Positions 48,981 through 58,333 are shown, counted from the stretch's first letter. The stretch is DNA of 64,000 bases from JACVRW01 sp963819115 (GCA_963819115.1 CAWFUR010000001.1:186001-250000); one strand, 5' to 3'. Notes: generated by a model from the sequence alone, not told the origin. A program made the numbers and translations.

Positions 48981-50900
48981 CTAGAGGCCGACCGGCTCGG
49001 CGGCCTTCGACAGCGCGGCCAGTGCGAGCGTCCCCTCCAAGATCGCCTCCTCGATGCTTCGCGGCGTGCGGCAGTCGCCGGCCTCCTCGACGCGGAGGCC
49101 GCGTTCGGCCAGCGCCGGGCCGAGTGAGTCCTCCGGCACTCGCCCCATGGAGAGGACGACTGCGTCCGCAGCCACCGTGGCCTCCAGCTCAGGCGCGAGA
49201 ACGTTTTGCAGCCGGACCTCTCCCGCGCTCGCGGAGATGACGTCGAGGTAATGGCGGACCTCGATGCCGAGCCGGCAGAGCCGGCCGATGTAGATGTTGC
49301 GCGTGTACTGGTGAAGGGTCTCGGCGGGCATGATCGACCCGACCGCGAGCACCACCTCGCGTCCGGCCGCCTTCAGCACCTCCGCGCAGTCGAGCGCTGT
49401 CGCGTCTCCGCCCCAGTCCGCCACCACGATCTTGCCGCGCGGGTGGTCACCCCGCAGAACATCCCAAGCCTGCACTACCTCCACGCCTTCAAGCGGCAGT
49501 CCCGGGTCGTACGGGGTGGCGCCGGTCGCGACGATCGCCAGGTCCGGCGACAGCGCCTCGACCGCGGACACGTCGGCCCACTCGCCAAGCCTGATCTCCA
49601 CGTTTGGGCGGTCGAGCAGGTGGTCGTAGTTGCGCCGAAGCGAGCGGGCGAGCTCCTCGTGCATCGGCGCTCTGCCGGCGATCCCGACTTGGCCACCGAC
49701 CTCGCCGCCGGCCTCAAGCACGACAACCGCGTGACCGCGCGCGGCGGCCTCGGCGGCAGCCGCCAGGCCGGCCGGCCCGGCGCCGACGACGACCACCCGC
49801 CGCGACTCCTGCGCCGGCCGCGGGCGCGCCAACGACCGCTCTCGTCCCGTGCGCGGGTTCTGCGCGCACGCGATTGGCGTCTCGGCGTGGTAGTGGGCGA
49901 TGCAGGCGTTGCAGCCGATGCAGCGCAGGATCTGGTTGTGGTCGCCGGAGCGCGCCTTGCGCGGCATGTCGGGGTCCGTAATCAGAGCGCGGTTCATGCC
50001 GCAGGCGTCCACCGCCCCGCTGACGATCAGCCGGTCGGCCTCGCGTGGGTCCAAGATCCGCGTCGTCCCGATCAGCGGCATGGTCGGGTCGAGCCCGTCG
50101 ACCCAGCGGGCGATCTCGTTCTCCGCGGTCGGCGGCGGCGGGACGATGCCGACGCAGCCGCTGAAGGTGGACGAATCCCCAACCGCCATGTGCACGTAGT
50201 CGACCAGCCCCTCGAGGGACGGGACCACGCCGCGCGCCGCGTCCGAGTCGGCGCTGAGGCGCAACCCGAGGGCGAGCTCCGGCGCCGCGGCGCGAATCGC
50301 CTCCAGCACGGCCACGAGCATCGCGGTGCCCTCCGCCCACCGGTCCGCACGCCGGTTTGCCGAGCCGAAGAACTGCTCGAGCAGGTAGTTGTGCGCGGCG
50401 GTCACCTCCACGCCGTCGAGCCCGCCGTCGGCCGCTCGGGCCGCGCCGGCGGCATAGCCGTCGATTAGCTCGTCGATCTCGTGGTCGCGCAAAGCGCGGG
50501 GCTCGACGTGATACCGGCGCGAGGGCACGGCCGACGGCGCGATGACGACGGGCTTCGGCGCGGACGCGATCACCTCGCGACCGCCGTGGAAGAGCTGCAC
50601 GAACAGCTTGGTGTCGTGGGCGTGCACCGCGTCCGCCACCCTCTGGTAGCTGGCCGACACGTCGTCGAGATAGGCGCCGACGGTGTGGGACGTAAGCAGT
50701 CCGGACGGGACGACGGCGGCCGCCTCCATGATGATCATCCCGACACCACCGCGCGCCCGCGCCTCGTGGTACGCGACGTAGTCGTCGGTCGGCAGGTGGT
50801 CGTGCACGAGCGTCGTCTGGTGCGCCGTCGACACGACTCGGTTCTGGAGCTCGATCTTGCCGAGCGCCAGCGGGCTGAACAATGACTGCAGCTCCGTCAC
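48981..50900 (-). CDS. OYE/trimethylamine-dehydrogenase-like FMN-FeS-FAD oxidoreductase
   Basis: A 639-residue enzyme: an FMN TIM barrel (1-330; LFSPLALGKIELQNRVV), a 4Fe-4S site and an ADP/FAD-NAD(P) module (from about 375; VVVVGAGPAGLAAAAEA). The cluster cysteines are 327, 330, 333 and 345, spaced C-x2-C-x2-C-x11-C. As I recall, that spacing is nearer to trimethylamine/histamine dehydrogenases (x2,x2,x12) than to 2,4-dienoyl-CoA reductase (x2,x3,x11). The cysteine that binds FMN covalently in trimethylamine dehydrogenase is glutamine here (STAHQTTLV). GTG 50900 overlaps the upstream stop as GTGA. Last gene of the operon; it could oxidise an amine or reduce an enone. Confidence 0.88.
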   Translation of the reverse strand: MTELQSLFSPLALGKIELQNRVVSTAHQTTLVHDHLPTDDYVAYHEARARGGVGMIIMEAAAVVPSGLLTSHTVGAYLDDVSASYQRVADAVHAHDTKLFVQLFHGGREVIASAPKPVVIAPSAVPSRRYHVEPRALRDHEIDELIDGYAAGAARAADGGLDGVEVTAAHNYLLEQFFGSANRRADRWAEGTAMLVAVLEAIRAAAPELALGLRLSADSDAARGVVPSLEGLVDYVHMAVGDSSTFSGCVGIVPPPPTAENEIARWVDGLDPTMPLIGTTRILDPREADRLIVSGAVDACGMNRALITDPDMPRKARSGDHNQILRCIGCNACIAHYHAETPIACAQNPRTGRERSLARPRPAQESRRVVVVGAGPAGLAAAAEAAARGHAVVVLEAGGEVGGQVGIAGRAPMHEELARSLRRNYDHLLDRPNVEIRLGEWADVSAVEALSPDLAIVATGATPYDPGLPLEGVEVVQAWDVLRGDHPRGKIVVADWGGDATALDCAEVLKAAGREVVLAVGSIMPAETLHQYTRNIYIGRLCRLGIEVRHYLDVISASAGEVRLQNVLAPELEATVAADAVVLSMGRVPEDSLGPALAERGLRVEEAGDCRTPRSIEEAILEGTLALAALSKAAEPVGL

Positions 50901-51682
50901 TCGTACCACTCCTCGGGCGCGAGCTTCATCGTCCCGCGGAACTCGACGTCATGGGTGCAGATCAGTCGAGCGCCGAGCCGGCGCTCGAGGTCCTCGACCA
51001 CGTGCCAGCTCGCGACCATCGCGTCGGGGCTCCATACGATCGCCGGCAGGAGGCGTTCCCGCATCTTCGCCATCAGGTAGGTCGCGTCGGCGAGCAACAC
51101 GATCGGCTGCTCCTCGAGGCGCAGGAGCATCGACTGGTGCCCGGGGGTGTGCCCCGGCGTCGGGACCAGCACGATGCGTCCGTCCCCGAACAGGTCGTAC
51201 TCGCCGTCAAGCTCCTTCCAGCGCAGCTCGTGATCGAAGTCGGCGCGCAGGTAGAGCCCACGCTGGTAGACCGCGGGCCAATGGGCGAACGACAGCTCGC
51301 TGCGCTGGACGTAGACGGTCGCGTGCGGGAAGAACTCGAGGCCGCCGGCATGGTCAAAATGGAGGTGCGACTGCACCACGTGGTCCACGTCCCCGGGCTC
51401 CATCCGGATCTTGCGCAGCTGGGCCACGACGTCGTCGTCCCGCCCCATCTCGACGACGATGGCCTCCGCCGCGTGCCCCAGCCGGCCGTGGGGATCGTCG
51501 CGCACGTCCGGGTGAACGCCGCTGTCGAAGAGGACGTTCCCCTCCGGATGCCGCACGAGGTAGAAGAAATAAGGCGCATAGAGCTTGGTGCCGACGTCGG
51601 GGTCGAAGGGATCGAAGATCGCTCGATCCGAGCGGTCGCCGCCGCAGTGGAACGCGTAGAGGCGCATCGGTGGCGCGCTCAT
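50897..51682 (-). CDS. metallo-beta-lactamase fold hydrolase (lactonase-like), paralogue 1
   Basis: A 261-residue metallo-hydrolase of the AiiA/N-acyl-homoserine-lactonase type: two-metal motif SHLHFDHAGG, TPGHTPGH, and LLADATY. The opening RLYAFHCGGDRSD and the closing APEEWYE match the second paralogue at 61142, to which it is roughly half identical by eye. It sits between the permease LivM and the flavoprotein, coupled to both by 4-bp overlaps. In this context it more likely opens a lactone or cyclic intermediate than a signal molecule. Confidence 0.88.
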   Translation of the reverse strand: MSAPPMRLYAFHCGGDRSDRAIFDPFDPDVGTKLYAPYFFYLVRHPEGNVLFDSGVHPDVRDDPHGRLGHAAEAIVVEMGRDDDVVAQLRKIRMEPGDVDHVVQSHLHFDHAGGLEFFPHATVYVQRSELSFAHWPAVYQRGLYLRADFDHELRWKELDGEYDLFGDGRIVLVPTPGHTPGHQSMLLRLEEQPIVLLADATYLMAKMRERLLPAIVWSPDAMVASWHVVEDLERRLGARLICTHDVEFRGTMKLAPEEWYE

Positions 51683-52782
51683 GCCGCCACCCCCCGATGA
51701 CGCCTGAAGATGCGCGTAGTCCAGGTCGGCATCACGAGCTCACGGCCGCCCGTGATCCCGCCCGGCCGGCGCAGCATGATCAGCAGTACGAGGATCGCGA
51801 GCACGGCATCGGTCACGCCGTCTCGCAGGTGAAGGTGGATCGGGCCGACCCCCTCTCCGTTCTCCAGCCTCCCGATCACCTCTTGGATGATCGAAACCGT
51901 GAGCGTGCCGACCACGGCGCCGGACAGGCTCTTGATCCCGCCAATGACGAGCATCGCGATGAGGAAGAACGTGAGGTGGAAGTAGAAGTCGTTCGGAGCG
52001 AAGCTGCCGATGCGGTGTCCGTAGAGGGCGCCGCCGACCCCGACGACGAAGGCACTGAGCGCGAAGGCAATCAGGCGCTCGCGCGTTATCCCGATTCCGG
52101 CCGCCCGGGCCGCCACGGGGTCCTCGCGCGAGGCGCGGAGCCTCAACCCGACCCTGCTGCGCTGGAACAGCCAGGCCGCCACGATCGTCAGCAAACACCA
52201 GGCCAGCGCCGACCCTGTCGTGGTGGTGAGCGGAACACCAACGAGAGCCGTTCGCCCGCCGGTGATCTGGGCCCACTCGCCGAGCACGATGTTCGTGATG
52301 ACGAGCAGCGCGAGCGTCGCGATGGAGGCCGCGATGCCGCTCAGGCGCATCAACGGAATGCCGACCACGAAGCCCACGACTCCTGCGAATGCCGCCCCGA
52401 TCACGATCGACGGCACGCTTGCCAACTGGACGCTGGCGAGGAAGTGCGGCAGATCGGGCAGCAGGAACTGCTTCTGCTGGGTTCGGATGCTCACAAGCGC
52501 GGCGGCGTACGCCCCAAGCGCCATGAAGCTGATGTGCCCGAACGAGAGGACACCGGAGTTGCCGATGAAGATGTACATACCGACCACGAGGATCAGGTTG
52601 AGCAGGACGGTCAGCACGAAGTCGTGGAAGCCGACCGAGAGTCCCGCCAGGCCGAAGCTGAGGAGCGAGAGCGCGACCAAGCCGACGACCAGACCGCCGG
52701 CAGAACCCCACGGCTCCGGGAGTTGGCGTGCGCTCGCCACGGGCCGGTCGGCCGTGTTGGCGGCGTGCGTGCTTCCCTCCAC
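51679..52782 (-). CDS. livM: branched-chain amino acid type ABC permease LivM
   Basis: A 367-residue permease with about ten membrane helices. The family EAA-like region is GIGITRERLIAFALSAFVVGVGGALYG (positions near 230-257), and GHISFMALGAYAAAL is the conserved LivM start of transport helices. It partners LivH; start GTG 52782 is 2 bp after the LivH stop. The importer takes up the operon's substrate. Confidence 0.92.
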   Translation of the reverse strand: MEGSTHAANTADRPVASARQLPEPWGSAGGLVVGLVALSLLSFGLAGLSVGFHDFVLTVLLNLILVVGMYIFIGNSGVLSFGHISFMALGAYAAALVSIRTQQKQFLLPDLPHFLASVQLASVPSIVIGAAFAGVVGFVVGIPLMRLSGIAASIATLALLVITNIVLGEWAQITGGRTALVGVPLTTTTGSALAWCLLTIVAAWLFQRSRVGLRLRASREDPVAARAAGIGITRERLIAFALSAFVVGVGGALYGHRIGSFAPNDFYFHLTFFLIAMLVIGGIKSLSGAVVGTLTVSIIQEVIGRLENGEGVGPIHLHLRDGVTDAVLAILVLLIMLRRPGGITGGRELVMPTWTTRIFRRHRGVAA

Positions 52783-52784
52783 GG

Positions 52785-53657
52785 CTAGACCCGTTCCTCC
52801 AGGGCCGCGCTCGAGACGAGGCCACTCGGCCGGACGAGCAGGATCAGGATCACGATCGCGAAGACCGCCGCGTCGCGATAGCCCCGCGCGTCGAGGGGCA
52901 ATGCGATCTGCATGGTGACCGTGAGCGCGCCCAGCAATAAGCCCCCAAGCGCGGCCCCCACAAGGCTGCCGACCCCGCCGATCACGGTCGCGACGAAGCC
53001 GATCAGGACCGGCTGGAGGCCCATACTCGACTGGATCGTGCCGGTGGAGGCGACCAGCAGGAGCGCGGCCGTCGCGGCTAGGATCCCGCTCAGCACGAAG
53101 GCCGCCGCAATGACCCTATTGGCGCTCACGCCCAGCAGGCGGGCCATCACGAAGTCGTCCGCGGCCGCCCGCATCGCGGTTCCGGTCGCGGTGCGCGTGA
53201 GAAAAAGCGCGAGGCCGGCGACGAGCACCACGGCGGCTCCGATCGAGACCAGGTCGACGATCGCAACGCGAGTGCCGAAGATCGTCACCGGCTCCGACAG
53301 ACCGCCCGCGAAGTCGACGCCCTTGGCGCGCCGGCCCCAGATGATCACGGCCACGCTCTGGATCAGGATGCTGACGGCGAACGAGGTGACCAGCAGCGTC
53401 GTCGGGTCCGCGCTCCGCACCGGCCGGAACGCGATCCGCTCCATCAGCAGCGCCGCGAGAGCGACCACGGCCACGACGATGATCACGATCAGCGGCCAGG
53501 GAAGCGCGGCGGTAAGGAAGATCGTGAAGCCGCCGACCATCACGAGCTCGCCGTGAGCGAAGTTCACGAGGTGCATCACCCCGAAGACCAGGGCGATGCC
53601 CAGCGCGAGCATCGCGTCGAGGCTCCCCAGGCTCAATGCGTCTACAACGTGCTGCAT
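52785..53657 (-). CDS. livH: branched-chain amino acid type ABC permease LivH
   Basis: A 290-residue permease with about eight membrane helices. VFGVMHLVNFAHGELVMVGG near residue 25 is the family hallmark; GVSANRVIAAAFVLSGILAA is the EAA-like loop. A GAGGAGCGCAG site precedes ATG 53657. Confidence 0.92.
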   Translation of the reverse strand: MQHVVDALSLGSLDAMLALGIALVFGVMHLVNFAHGELVMVGGFTIFLTAALPWPLIVIIVVAVVALAALLMERIAFRPVRSADPTTLLVTSFAVSILIQSVAVIIWGRRAKGVDFAGGLSEPVTIFGTRVAIVDLVSIGAAVVLVAGLALFLTRTATGTAMRAAADDFVMARLLGVSANRVIAAAFVLSGILAATAALLLVASTGTIQSSMGLQPVLIGFVATVIGGVGSLVGAALGGLLLGALTVTMQIALPLDARGYRDAAVFAIVILILLVRPSGLVSSAALEERV

Positions 53658-53669
53658 CTGCGCTCCTCC

Positions 53670-54389
53670 TTAGACATAGGACTCTCCCAGGTACGCCGCC
53701 GCGAAGTCGGCCCTCGCTAAGAGCTCCTCCCGGGTGCCGCTGAGCTCCACTTCGCCGTTCCTCAACACGTAGGTGCGATCCGCGAGCTCGACCGCGATGC
53801 CCGCCACCTGCTCGATCAGCAGTACGGTGATCCCGTCGTCCCGAAGCTGGGCCAGCTCATGCATGACACGCTCGACGATCAGCGGCGCGAGGCCGAATGA
53901 CGGCTCATCGAGAAGCATGAACCTAGGCCGGGCCAGCAGCGCCCGCGCGATCGCCAGCTGTTGCTGCTCCCCGCCCGAGAGCTGGCCTGCTGGCGACTGC
54001 AGGCGCTGCTCCATGAACGGGAAGCGGCTAACCGCCAGGTCGATCAGACCCTGCTTCTCGGCGCGGCTTACTCGCCCCCGCGCGGCCGCGCCGAGCTCGA
54101 GGTTCTCGCGCACCGTGAGCGCGCCGAAGATATGGCGCCCCTCCGGGACCAGCGACAGCCCCTTGCGGGCGATCATCTCCGGCCGCTGCCCGTCGATGCG
54201 TTCGCCGAGGAAGTGAATGCTCCCGCCAACCGGCTTGAGGACGCCGCTGATCGACCACAGCAGCGTCGACTTGCCGGCTCCATTCGCGCCGATCACGGCC
54301 ACGATCTCGCCCTCATCGACGTGCATGGACACGCCGCGCAGCGCCGTAACCGCGTCGTAGACCACCTTCAGGTCAACGACCTTGAGCAC
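53670..54389 (-). CDS. livF: ABC transporter ATPase LivF
   Basis: A 239-residue ATPase: Walker A GANGAGKST, signature LSGGEQQQLAIARAL, Walker B FMLLDEPSFGLAP. The GLSLVPEGRHIFGALTVREN segment is diagnostic for LivF. GTG 54389 lies inside the end of LivG (17-bp overlap). Confidence 0.92.
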   Translation of the reverse strand: MLKVVDLKVVYDAVTALRGVSMHVDEGEIVAVIGANGAGKSTLLWSISGVLKPVGGSIHFLGERIDGQRPEMIARKGLSLVPEGRHIFGALTVRENLELGAAARGRVSRAEKQGLIDLAVSRFPFMEQRLQSPAGQLSGGEQQQLAIARALLARPRFMLLDEPSFGLAPLIVERVMHELAQLRDDGITVLLIEQVAGIAVELADRTYVLRNGEVELSGTREELLARADFAAAYLGESYV

Positions 54390-55155
54390 GGCCCACCCTT
54401 CCGGTCCCGAGGTAGGCCTCGAGCACGCGCTGGTTGGTCCGGATCTCACTCGCCGGGCCCTCGGCGAGCGTCTTGCCGTTGTCGAGCACCTGAACGCGCT
54501 CGCAGAGCTTCATCACCACACGCATGTCGTGCTCAACGAGCACGATCCCGATCCCCCGGGTCTCGCGGATTCCGCCGATGAAGTCGATGACCGAATCGGT
54601 CTCGGTCTCATACAGGCCCGCCGCCGGCTCGTCCAGGAGCAGGAAGCCGGGATCTGCCGCGAGCGCCCGCGCGATCCCGAGCCGCCGCTGCGATCCCGCG
54701 GGAAGCGTGCCCGCCCACATGGCGGCCACCTCGTCCAGGCCCAGCTCGTCAAGCAGCTGCGTGGCTCGCTCGCGCGCCTGGCGCCTAGACGCTCCCACCC
54801 CCACCGCACCCACCTCGATGTTCTCGCGAACCGTGAGCTGCGCGAACGGGCGGACTCCCTGGAACGTCCGGGCAAGACCGCGCCGCGCGTGCTGCTGCGG
54901 CGACCATCCGCGCGTCTCCCGGCCGCGGAACCGGACGATCCCGGACTTCGGCGCGAGGAAGCCGGAGAGCGCGTTCAGCAGCGTGGTCTTGCCCGAGCCG
55001 TTCGGGCCGATCAGGCCGACGATCTCCCCTGGTCTGCAGAGGAACGACACCGCGTCCAGCGCCTTGACGCCGCTGAAGGCGATCGTCACCTCCTCCGCGA
55101 CCAGAGCGTCGTCGGCTCCGATCGCCCGATTGGGTGGGGCCTCCTTCGTCGTCAC
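54373..55155 (-). CDS. livG: ABC transporter ATPase LivG
   Basis: A 260-residue ATPase: Walker A GPNGSGKTT, RGLARTFQGVRPFAQLTVRE (LivG-type Q-loop region), Walker B LLLDEPAAGL. The signature motif is weak: TLPAGSQRRLGIARAL in place of LSYGxQRxLEIARAL, so the LSGGQ serine-glycine core reads PAGSQ. GTG 55155 overlaps the LivK stop. Confidence 0.92.
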   Translation of the reverse strand: MTTKEAPPNRAIGADDALVAEEVTIAFSGVKALDAVSFLCRPGEIVGLIGPNGSGKTTLLNALSGFLAPKSGIVRFRGRETRGWSPQQHARRGLARTFQGVRPFAQLTVRENIEVGAVGVGASRRQARERATQLLDELGLDEVAAMWAGTLPAGSQRRLGIARALAADPGFLLLDEPAAGLYETETDSVIDFIGGIRETRGIGIVLVEHDMRVVMKLCERVQVLDNGKTLAEGPASEIRTNQRVLEAYLGTGRVGRAQGR

Positions 55156-56393
55156 CCCGTTGGTGTCGGCGCCTTCTTGACTTTCCAGGTCTCCCCGCTG
55201 TAGCGGATCTTGCCGTTCTGCACCTCCATGATCAGCATCGGCCGGTCGAGCGCGATGTGCGAGGTGCTGGTGTAGGTCGTCGGTCCGACGATCGTGTCGA
55301 CGTTGCGGAAGCTGTCGAGCGCCTTCTGGACGGGGTCCGCGTCGGTCGTCTTGGCTTCCTCGACGGCCTTCTTCCAGAGGTCCATGACGGCCCCTCCGAA
55401 CAGGGCGTAGCCCGTCTGCGGCGGGTGACCCTGCTTCTTCGTGAACGTGTCAACGAAGTCGTTCACGCGCTGGCTCGGGTCATCGCCGTAGATCGAGCCC
55501 ATGGACGGATAGAAGACGTTGCTGACGTTCGGCACCGCCTTCAACCAGTAGCTGCCGTCGGTGGCGGTCGCCATCAGGATCGGCTGGTCCAGGCCGGCGG
55601 CGCGGATCTGCCGGATCCACCCCGGCGAGCCGGGCGGCTGGCTGCACATGTAGATGAACTCGGGGTTGGCGTCCTTGATGCGGGTCACCGTCGCCGCGAT
55701 CGACTTGTCGTCGGCCGACAGCGTGTCGCTACCGACGGTCTCTCCGCCGAGCTCCTTCCAGCGGTTGTTGAAGCCCTTGCAAACCTCGCCGTCGTAGCCG
55801 GCGAACGTCTTGTCCTCGATCACGAACGCCTTCGAGAAGCCCTTCTTCATCTTGGCCCACTCCGCCATCACGTAGCCCTCGAGGAACGTGATGTGACTCG
55901 GCGTGTATGCGTACTTTCCGATGCCCTGCGGGCCGAAGCGAGCCGAAGCCTCACAGAGCGAGAAGGCGATGATGCCCTTCTGCTGGGCGACGATCGCACC
56001 GGGCGCGCCGAGATCCGGATCGCAGGGCACCAGCACCAGCTCGGCGCCCTTGTTGATCAGGTCGGTCGTCACACGCGACGCCAGCGAGGCGGTGCTCTTC
56101 ATGTCGCGCACCTCGACGTCGAGCTTGCGACCGAGGATGCCGCCGTTGGCGTTCACCTCGTCTGCCGCCTGTTGGAAAGCCTGCATCGGCGGCTCGTCGA
56201 ACGGCGCCTCGTCGCCGGTAAGCGCGACCGCCGCGCCGACCAGGATCGGCTTGCTCTTGTCGTTGCTGGAGCCGCCGCCTGAGTTGTCGTCGCCGCCGCA
56301 GCCGGCGGCCACAAGGGCGACAAGGCAGATCAATCCAAGGCACAGACTCTTGATTGGGTGGCTGTTCACTCGCGTCCTATCGCTGATTGACAT
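55152..56393 (-). CDS. ABC transporter substrate-binding lipoprotein (LivK type)
   Basis: A 413-residue periplasmic-binding protein of the branched-chain amino acid/amide type, anchored as a lipoprotein (LVALVAAGCGG, then a serine/glycine spacer). PILVGAAVALTGDEAPFDEP and AADEVNANGGILGRKLDVEV are the standard N-lobe motifs. ATG 56393 follows GGAGGGAGTCGTGAG. The ligand is unknown: these proteins bind amino acids, amides, urea or aromatic acids. First of the five transport genes, 48 bp after the transaminase, the largest gap in the operon. Confidence 0.9.
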   Translation of the reverse strand: MSISDRTRVNSHPIKSLCLGLICLVALVAAGCGGDDNSGGGSSNDKSKPILVGAAVALTGDEAPFDEPPMQAFQQAADEVNANGGILGRKLDVEVRDMKSTASLASRVTTDLINKGAELVLVPCDPDLGAPGAIVAQQKGIIAFSLCEASARFGPQGIGKYAYTPSHITFLEGYVMAEWAKMKKGFSKAFVIEDKTFAGYDGEVCKGFNNRWKELGGETVGSDTLSADDKSIAATVTRIKDANPEFIYMCSQPPGSPGWIRQIRAAGLDQPILMATATDGSYWLKAVPNVSNVFYPSMGSIYGDDPSQRVNDFVDTFTKKQGHPPQTGYALFGGAVMDLWKKAVEEAKTTDADPVQKALDSFRNVDTIVGPTTYTSTSHIALDRPMLIMEVQNGKIRYSGETWKVKKAPTPTG

Positions 56394-56441
56394 CTCACGA
56401 CTCCCTCCGGCCACTCGATTGGCACCTGTTTCCCGCGGAGC

Positions 56442-57368
56442 TCAAGCCGGCTGTCCCGCGGTCGTGTTCTTCTCGTAGTCCACCGCCAGCGTGAAGCTGG
56501 GGTCCTCATGCAGCTCCCAGTAGCGGTCGCGCAGGGCGGTCGTGATCCGGCCCGGCGATCCTGCGCCAACCGGCTCTCCGTCCAGGGTGGTAACGGGCAT
56601 CACCCCGCCTGCCGTGCTGGTCAAGAAGATCTCCTCGGCCTCGTAGAGGAGCGACAGCGGCAGCTCCCCGACGTGCACGGCAAGCCCCTGGTCGCGTGCG
56701 ATCTCGATGGCCGTCCGGCGTGTGATCCCCTCGAGCACGCCGAGCTCGGGGGTGTAGAGCTCCCCGCGCAGGACCGTGAAGACGTTGAAGCCGGGGCCTT
56801 CGGACACTCGGCCCTCGCCATCGGTAAGGATCGGCAGCCACGCATCGCGGTCGTAGGCCTCGAACAGCCCGCGGACGAGGTCCCCCCAGTGGAAGTTCTT
56901 GACGGTCGGGTCGACCGAGTCGGGGGGTATGCGGCGGGTCTGCTTCGCCACCACCACATGCGTCCCCTTCTCCTGGAGCTCCGGCCGGACGATCCACACA
57001 TAGGGGATCGCGTAGGCGTAAAAGCGCGGAGTCCAGCCGCGCGGGTCGCGCTCCCCTGGCGTCGGGACGCCACGGGTGACGATCGCCTCCACGTACGCCT
57101 CGCGCAGGCCCGACCGGCTGACCACCTCGATCAGGATCGCCTGCATCTCGTCGCGCCCGAGCGGGAGGGGCAGCCGCAGCTTGGCGCAGCCCTGTTCGAG
57201 GCGCGTAAGGTGGTCGTCGAGCCTGAAGAAGCGCCCGTGCCAGACGCCGACGACGTCGTAGGTCAGGTCGGAGCGAACGAAGCCGGTGTCGAGGATGGGG
57301 ATGCGAGCCTCGCCGATCGGGACGTACTCGCCCTCGATCCATGCACACCCGTCTGCGAAGGCCGTCAT
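56442..57368 (-). CDS. fold-type IV PLP enzyme, (R)-amine-transaminase-like
   Basis: A 308-residue branched-chain-aminotransferase-fold enzyme. The PLP lysine is Lys157 in DPTVKNFHWGDLVRG. Several segments match fungal and actinobacterial (R)-selective amine transaminases as I remember them: GFVRSDLTYDVVGVWHGRFF, RLDDHLTRLE, VEAIVTRGV, TSTAGGVMPVTTLDG. True BCAT and D-amino-acid transaminases differ at those places, so an (R)-amine or D-amino substrate is likely. ATG 57368 overlaps the E1 beta stop as ATGA. It is the second transaminase type in the operon. Confidence 0.85.
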   Translation of the reverse strand: MTAFADGCAWIEGEYVPIGEARIPILDTGFVRSDLTYDVVGVWHGRFFRLDDHLTRLEQGCAKLRLPLPLGRDEMQAILIEVVSRSGLREAYVEAIVTRGVPTPGERDPRGWTPRFYAYAIPYVWIVRPELQEKGTHVVVAKQTRRIPPDSVDPTVKNFHWGDLVRGLFEAYDRDAWLPILTDGEGRVSEGPGFNVFTVLRGELYTPELGVLEGITRRTAIEIARDQGLAVHVGELPLSLLYEAEEIFLTSTAGGVMPVTTLDGEPVGAGSPGRITTALRDRYWELHEDPSFTLAVDYEKNTTAGQPA

Positions 57369-58333
57369 GCCGCCACCTGAAGCCGCTCGAGGACGGTTGC
57401 CGTGATCCGCTCGGTTCCGGGCAGGAAGTCGTCCTCCAGCGGCGGGCTGAACGGGATCGGCCCGTCGGGCGTGGTCAGCAGCCAGGCGTCGTCGAGCTCG
57501 TCGAGCGCAACCGCGGCGACTGCGCCGAGCAGGCCGGCGGCCCAGCCGCCGGTCTGCGGACCCTCCTCCACCGCCAGCAGGCGGTGCGTGCGGCCAATCG
57601 ACTCGAGAACGGTTTCCGCGTCGAGCGGGCGCAGACTGCGCATGTCGATCACCTCCGCGCGGATGCCGGCGCCGGCCAGCGTGTCGGCCGCGGCGAGGGC
57701 GGCCGGAACGCCGGTCATGACTGCGACGATCGTGAAGTCGCTCCCCGGCCGGACGATCTTTGCCTGGCCCAGCCTGACCGCGCCGTCCTCCAGCTCCTCA
57801 GTGACGCTGTAGAGCCGTTTGTGCTCGAGGAAGACGACCGGGTTCGGGTCCTCGATCGCCGCCCTGAGCAGCAGCCGGGCGTCGGAGGGCGAGGAGGGAC
57901 AGACGACCTTCAGGCCGGGCACGCCGTGCAGCCAGGTGCCGGGGTTCTGGGAGTGGATGGCGCCGAAGCGCCCGCCGGCGCCCACGGCGCTGCGCACGAC
58001 CAGTGGCACGCTCACCGTGCCGCCGGACAGGTACCAGTACTTGGCCGCCTGATTGACCAGGCTGTCCATCGCCAGCGCCATGAAGTCGCCGAACATGATC
58101 TCGACGATCGGGCGAAGGCCCGCCACGGCGCTTCCGAACGCCGCGCCGGCGAGCGCCAGCTCCGAGATCGGGGTGTCCACAACCCGGCGCGGCCCGAACC
58201 TCTCGACCAGCCCCTCCGTGACCTTGAAGACGCCGCCCGCGTCGGCCACGTCCTCACCCAACAGAACGACGCGCTCGTCGCGCTCCATCTCCTCGGCGAT
58301 CGCCTGCCTGATGGCATGCCGGAACTCAGGCAT
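57365..58333 (-). CDS. 2-oxoacid/acetoin dehydrogenase E1 beta subunit
   Basis: A 322-residue E1 beta (transketolase-like pyrimidine domain and C-terminal domain): FRHAIRQAIAEEMERDERVV, LLGEDVADAGGVFKVTEGL, DTPISELALAGAAFG, SVPLVVRSAVGAGGRFGAIH, and HSQNPGTWLHGVPGLKVVCP. It pairs with the E1 alpha gene upstream, overlapping it by 8 bp. ATG 58333. No E2 or E3 gene is present in the window. Confidence 0.92.
   Translation of the reverse strand: MPEFRHAIRQAIAEEMERDERVVLLGEDVADAGGVFKVTEGLVERFGPRRVVDTPISELALAGAAFGSAVAGLRPIVEIMFGDFMALAMDSLVNQAAKYWYLSGGTVSVPLVVRSAVGAGGRFGAIHSQNPGTWLHGVPGLKVVCPSSPSDARLLLRAAIEDPNPVVFLEHKRLYSVTEELEDGAVRLGQAKIVRPGSDFTIVAVMTGVPAALAAADTLAGAGIRAEVIDMRSLRPLDAETVLESIGRTHRLLAVEEGPQTGGWAAGLLGAVAAVALDELDDAWLLTTPDGPIPFSPPLEDDFLPGTERITATVLERLQVAA

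Noticed and set aside
50897..51682. Quorum-quenching lactonase as a confident call
   Set aside because: The fold fits, but the operon context is catabolic and substrate specificity cannot be read from the sequence.
50857..52788. 643-residue plus-strand open frame opposite LivM
   Set aside because: Arginine- and acid-rich shadow sequence; LivM and the metallo-hydrolase explain the region.
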